NCBI GenBank assembly: GCA_002422865.1
Contig: DITN01000100.1
Span: 1-7,881, forward strand
DNA from: Bacteroidetes bacterium UBA6183
Lineage (GTDB): Bacteria > Bacteroidota > Bacteroidia > UKL13-3
Length of the DNA: 7,881 nucleotides
Direction of reading: 5' to 3'
Shown here: positions 6,483-7,881 of the stretch, in pieces
Layout: every line of letters starts with the position of its first letter
How positions within the stretch are numbered: the stretch's first letter is position 1
Made by a program: the position numbers and the translations under genes
The notes under the pieces: generated by a model
Told to the model about the DNA's origin: nothing
The model's database searches: none
The model's input: only the letters and a program-made list of their open reading frames with translations

Positions 6483-7181
6483 CTAACAAATAAGCAACAA
6501 TCGGTATTCTCCATTTTTTTCTTGTGGTGCACGATGCACACAGGCAGGCACTTTACTTTCCGGATAATCAACCGCTAAGCGCCACAGGTGCCCAAGGCCT
6601 AAATTAATGGTTTGTGCATGTGGTTTGGGTTGATAATGCAAGTCAAAAAAATGTTCGCTTAAATACGTTTCAAAATCTTCATCGGAGCCGGTATACAATT
6701 GTTTAAGTTGATTACGTATTGAAGGGATAAGCACCTTTTGTTCGGCTTGTGCATTGGGTAAAATCTCACTGGCTTGGCCAAGGTAAGTACATAAAAAAGT
6801 ATCGGTTGGTATGGGCGAACGATCTACATGAAACGAATATACATCAGTAGGTATTAAAGGGTGAGTATCGTCTCTGTCGTAGTATTTAATTATATTTAGA
6901 GTAGGTTGTGCTCCATGTGTTTTTAATAAATCCCAATCGGCTAAAATGGTTTGGCGTGCTATGTTACCTTGTTCGCTTAACTGCAGTGCAAGCAGTTCAT
7001 CCGGTTCAATTGAAGTAATGTTTTCAAGTAGCTCTATTTTTTCTACAATTTCAGCAAAATCTCCAAGTAGTTTTCGCTCCCAACACAGTGCATTGATGTT
7101 GCCCACAAAAGGTGTAGACACCAACTCTTTAAAAGTAGTAACAAGTTGTATTTGGTTATCTGCGTGGGTTAAGTCTATCAT
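6483..7181 (-). CDS. DUF1826-like protein with an HxD...H...R pattern
   Basis: This 232-aa soluble protein has no signal peptide or membrane segment. The second half carries the features I associate with DUF1826: FHVDRSPI (117-124), FLCTYLGQASEIL (129-141), and near the end VHRAPQEKNGEYRLLL (215-230). His118, Asp120 and His216 form an HxD...H set, and Arg227 lies 11 residues after the distal His. This is the spacing seen in Fe(II)/2-oxoglutarate oxygenases of the double-stranded beta-helix fold. Reading it as an oxygenase is my inference; the family is not characterised to my knowledge. The ATG at 7181 overlaps the stop of a 24-codon CxxC ORF as ATGA, which suggests translational coupling. 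The stop is TAG. Codon use resembles the housekeeping genes nearby. The match to DUF1826 is from memory of motifs only. Confidence 0.75.
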   Translation of the reverse strand: MIDLTHADNQIQLVTTFKELVSTPFVGNINALCWERKLLGDFAEIVEKIELLENITSIEPDELLALQLSEQGNIARQTILADWDLLKTHGAQPTLNIIKYYDRDDTHPLIPTDVYSFHVDRSPIPTDTFLCTYLGQASEILPNAQAEQKVLIPSIRNQLKQLYTGSDEDFETYLSEHFFDLHYQPKPHAQTINLGLGHLWRLAVDYPESKVPACVHRAPQEKNGEYRLLLIC

Positions 7182-7252
7182 GGGTTATTTAATATTGGGT
7201 GTTTATATTGGGCTAATGGTTTGCCGCATGACGAGCACATGTTTTTTTTCAT
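7178..7252 (-). CDS. 24-aa CxxC micro-ORF coupled to the DUF1826-like gene (putative)
   Basis: An ATG at 7252 opens 24 codons ending in TGA at 7178-7180; the last bases form ATGA with the start of the next gene. The peptide begins MKKN, then MCSSCGKPL (residues 5-13) with two cysteines as CxxCG, the half-site of a zinc ribbon or rubredoxin-type knuckle, and ends in a short polar tail with His18. An in-frame stop at 7274-7276 shows it is not the end of a longer ORF from that ATG's frame. It could be a small metal-binding protein, a regulatory leader peptide, or the remnant of a larger zinc-ribbon protein. Its second ATG (7240) is an alternative start. The length is short enough for chance, but the CxxCG motif together with the ATGA overlap makes translation plausible. 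Confidence 0.45.
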   Translation of the reverse strand: MKKNMCSSCGKPLAQYKHPILNNP

Positions 7253-7264
7253 AACATTATCTGC

Positions 7265-7277
7265 GTAAACTGTTTAC
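7265..7277. promoter_or_regulatory. perfect 13-base palindrome, candidate operator
   Basis: GTAAAC-T-GTTTAC is a perfect inverted repeat with 6-base arms and a single central base. It lies 12 bases upstream of the micro-ORF ATG at 7252, in the place expected for a repressor or activator site controlling the micro-ORF and DUF1826-like pair. The regulator is unknown, and the arms do not extend beyond six bases. Confidence 0.4.
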
Positions 7278-7408
7278 TCTCAAATTGCAACAAAACCCTT
7301 TCTTTCCTGAAAATTACCCCTACGTTCATTAATTCTGTAATGCGTTGTTATCTTCTTTCTCATTTGGGTTTATTATAGACCTTTATTCAATGAAAATTAG
7401 TCTATCAT

Positions 7409-7831
7409 CTATTTCTTTGAAATAGTTTCTGCAACACCTTGTATATTGGATCTCACTTGCCATGCATAGTCTATATAAGTTTTTACATCTGAATCCAATA
7501 AGTTCTTTATTGGGAAAAGTTCTTCATCTAATAATCCAATAAAAAGTGAGTAAAGTCTGTGCATGAATTCGTTTCTTTGTGTTTTTATCTCGCTCAATAC
7601 AATTAACAAGTTTTTCTCAAAAACATCATTTTTCTTTGCGAGAGTAATCAATCTGCCAAGAGTGACTTTGTCTGAATCAATCTTAATTCCTTTTCTTTTG
7701 AGATACATGCTTATTTCAGCTTCTAACATACCAGATGCGAGTGCAAGTTTTCCTATCTCTGAGGTGAATTCCTCTGAGTCTAAAAGTAATTTGTAAAAAT
7801 CTTGTCCTCCAGTTTGCTCGCCTTTGTACAT
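7409..7831 (-). CDS. uncharacterised HEPN-like protein (R-x4-H motif)
   Basis: The 140-aa product starts at the ATG at 7831; an in-frame TTG at 7840 would add three residues, with a stop just before it. It is predicted all-helical. It contains LASGMLEAEISMYL (31-44), VTLGRLITLAKKN (56-68), then EIKTQRNEFMHRL (81-93), in which Arg86-x4-His91 matches the R-x4-6-H signature of HEPN domains, many of which are RNases in toxin-antitoxin and abortive-infection systems. HEPN-like assignment is inference; non-catalytic relatives exist. No obvious antitoxin or nucleotidyltransferase partner is visible inside the window; the upstream side is cut off. All five arginines are AGA, and leucines often CTT or CTC, whereas the helicase uses mainly CGN for Arg and TTA for Leu. 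This supports recent acquisition. The TAG stop is followed by about 155 bases before the micro-ORF start. Confidence 0.75.
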   Translation of the reverse strand: MYKGEQTGGQDFYKLLLDSEEFTSEIGKLALASGMLEAEISMYLKRKGIKIDSDKVTLGRLITLAKKNDVFEKNLLIVLSEIKTQRNEFMHRLYSLFIGLLDEELFPIKNLLDSDVKTYIDYAWQVRSNIQGVAETISKK

Positions 7832-7881
7832 ACTCTTCAATAATTACGGATAACGGTTGGCAGCTACAAGAAGTTGGCGAT

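Noticed and set aside
7280..7363. 27-aa minus-strand ORF starting MRKKITTHYR between the HEPN-like gene and the micro-ORF
   Set aside because: It is arginine/lysine-rich with no recognisable motif, does not overlap or couple to a neighbour, and an ORF of this length is expected by chance in such DNA.
7375..7405. ATAGAC (7375-7380) ... GTCTAT (7400-7405) inverted repeat after the HEPN-like gene
   Set aside because: The stem is only 6 A/T-rich pairs around a 19-base loop with no following U tract, so it is too weak to call a terminator.

Overview
The window looks like a chromosomal segment of a member of the Bacteroidota. The evidence is AT-rich DNA, few Shine-Dalgarno-like sites, -7 promoter elements of the TAnnTTTG type upstream of several genes, a lipoprotein of a kind I associate with this phylum, and the style of the encoded proteins. 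I cannot name the genus.

Layout, left to right. (1) Positions 1-389 hold the 3' part of rdgB/HAM1 on +, cut by the window edge; it meets a WecA/TagO-type membrane phosphoglycosyl transferase on - (386-1507) in a 4-base convergent overlap. (2) pdxH (1614-2267, -) and a YqgE/AlgH-family gene (2405-2983, +, TTG start) diverge from a 137-base region with back-to-back promoter-like elements. (3) A strong bidirectional hairpin terminator (2988-3028) separates yqgE from a lipoprotein gene (3044-3841, -). That gene follows a class III aminotransferase (3898-5088, -) on the same strand. (4) A 46-base divergent gap leads to a small basic ORF (5135-5281, +) and a DEAD-box RNA helicase (5332-6468, +) with its own -7 element. 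(5) Converging on the helicase is a 232-aa protein (6483-7181, -) that resembles the DUF1826 family and carries an HxD...H...R pattern. A 24-codon ORF with a CxxC motif overlaps its start by ATGA, and a perfect 13-base palindrome lies just upstream. (6) The right end holds a 140-aa protein with an R-x4-H motif like that of HEPN domains. All of its arginines are AGA, unlike the housekeeping genes here, which suggests acquired DNA.

Most of the window is housekeeping: nucleotide-pool cleaning, lipid-linked sugar synthesis, vitamin B6, amino-acid transamination and RNA remodelling, with no obvious shared pathway. The parts that could hide something undescribed are the CxxC micro-ORF plus HxD/H/R protein pair with its palindrome, and the HEPN-like gene at the right edge. 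I see no rRNA, tRNA, CRISPR array or complete mobile element, and no gene-free stretch over 300 bases.
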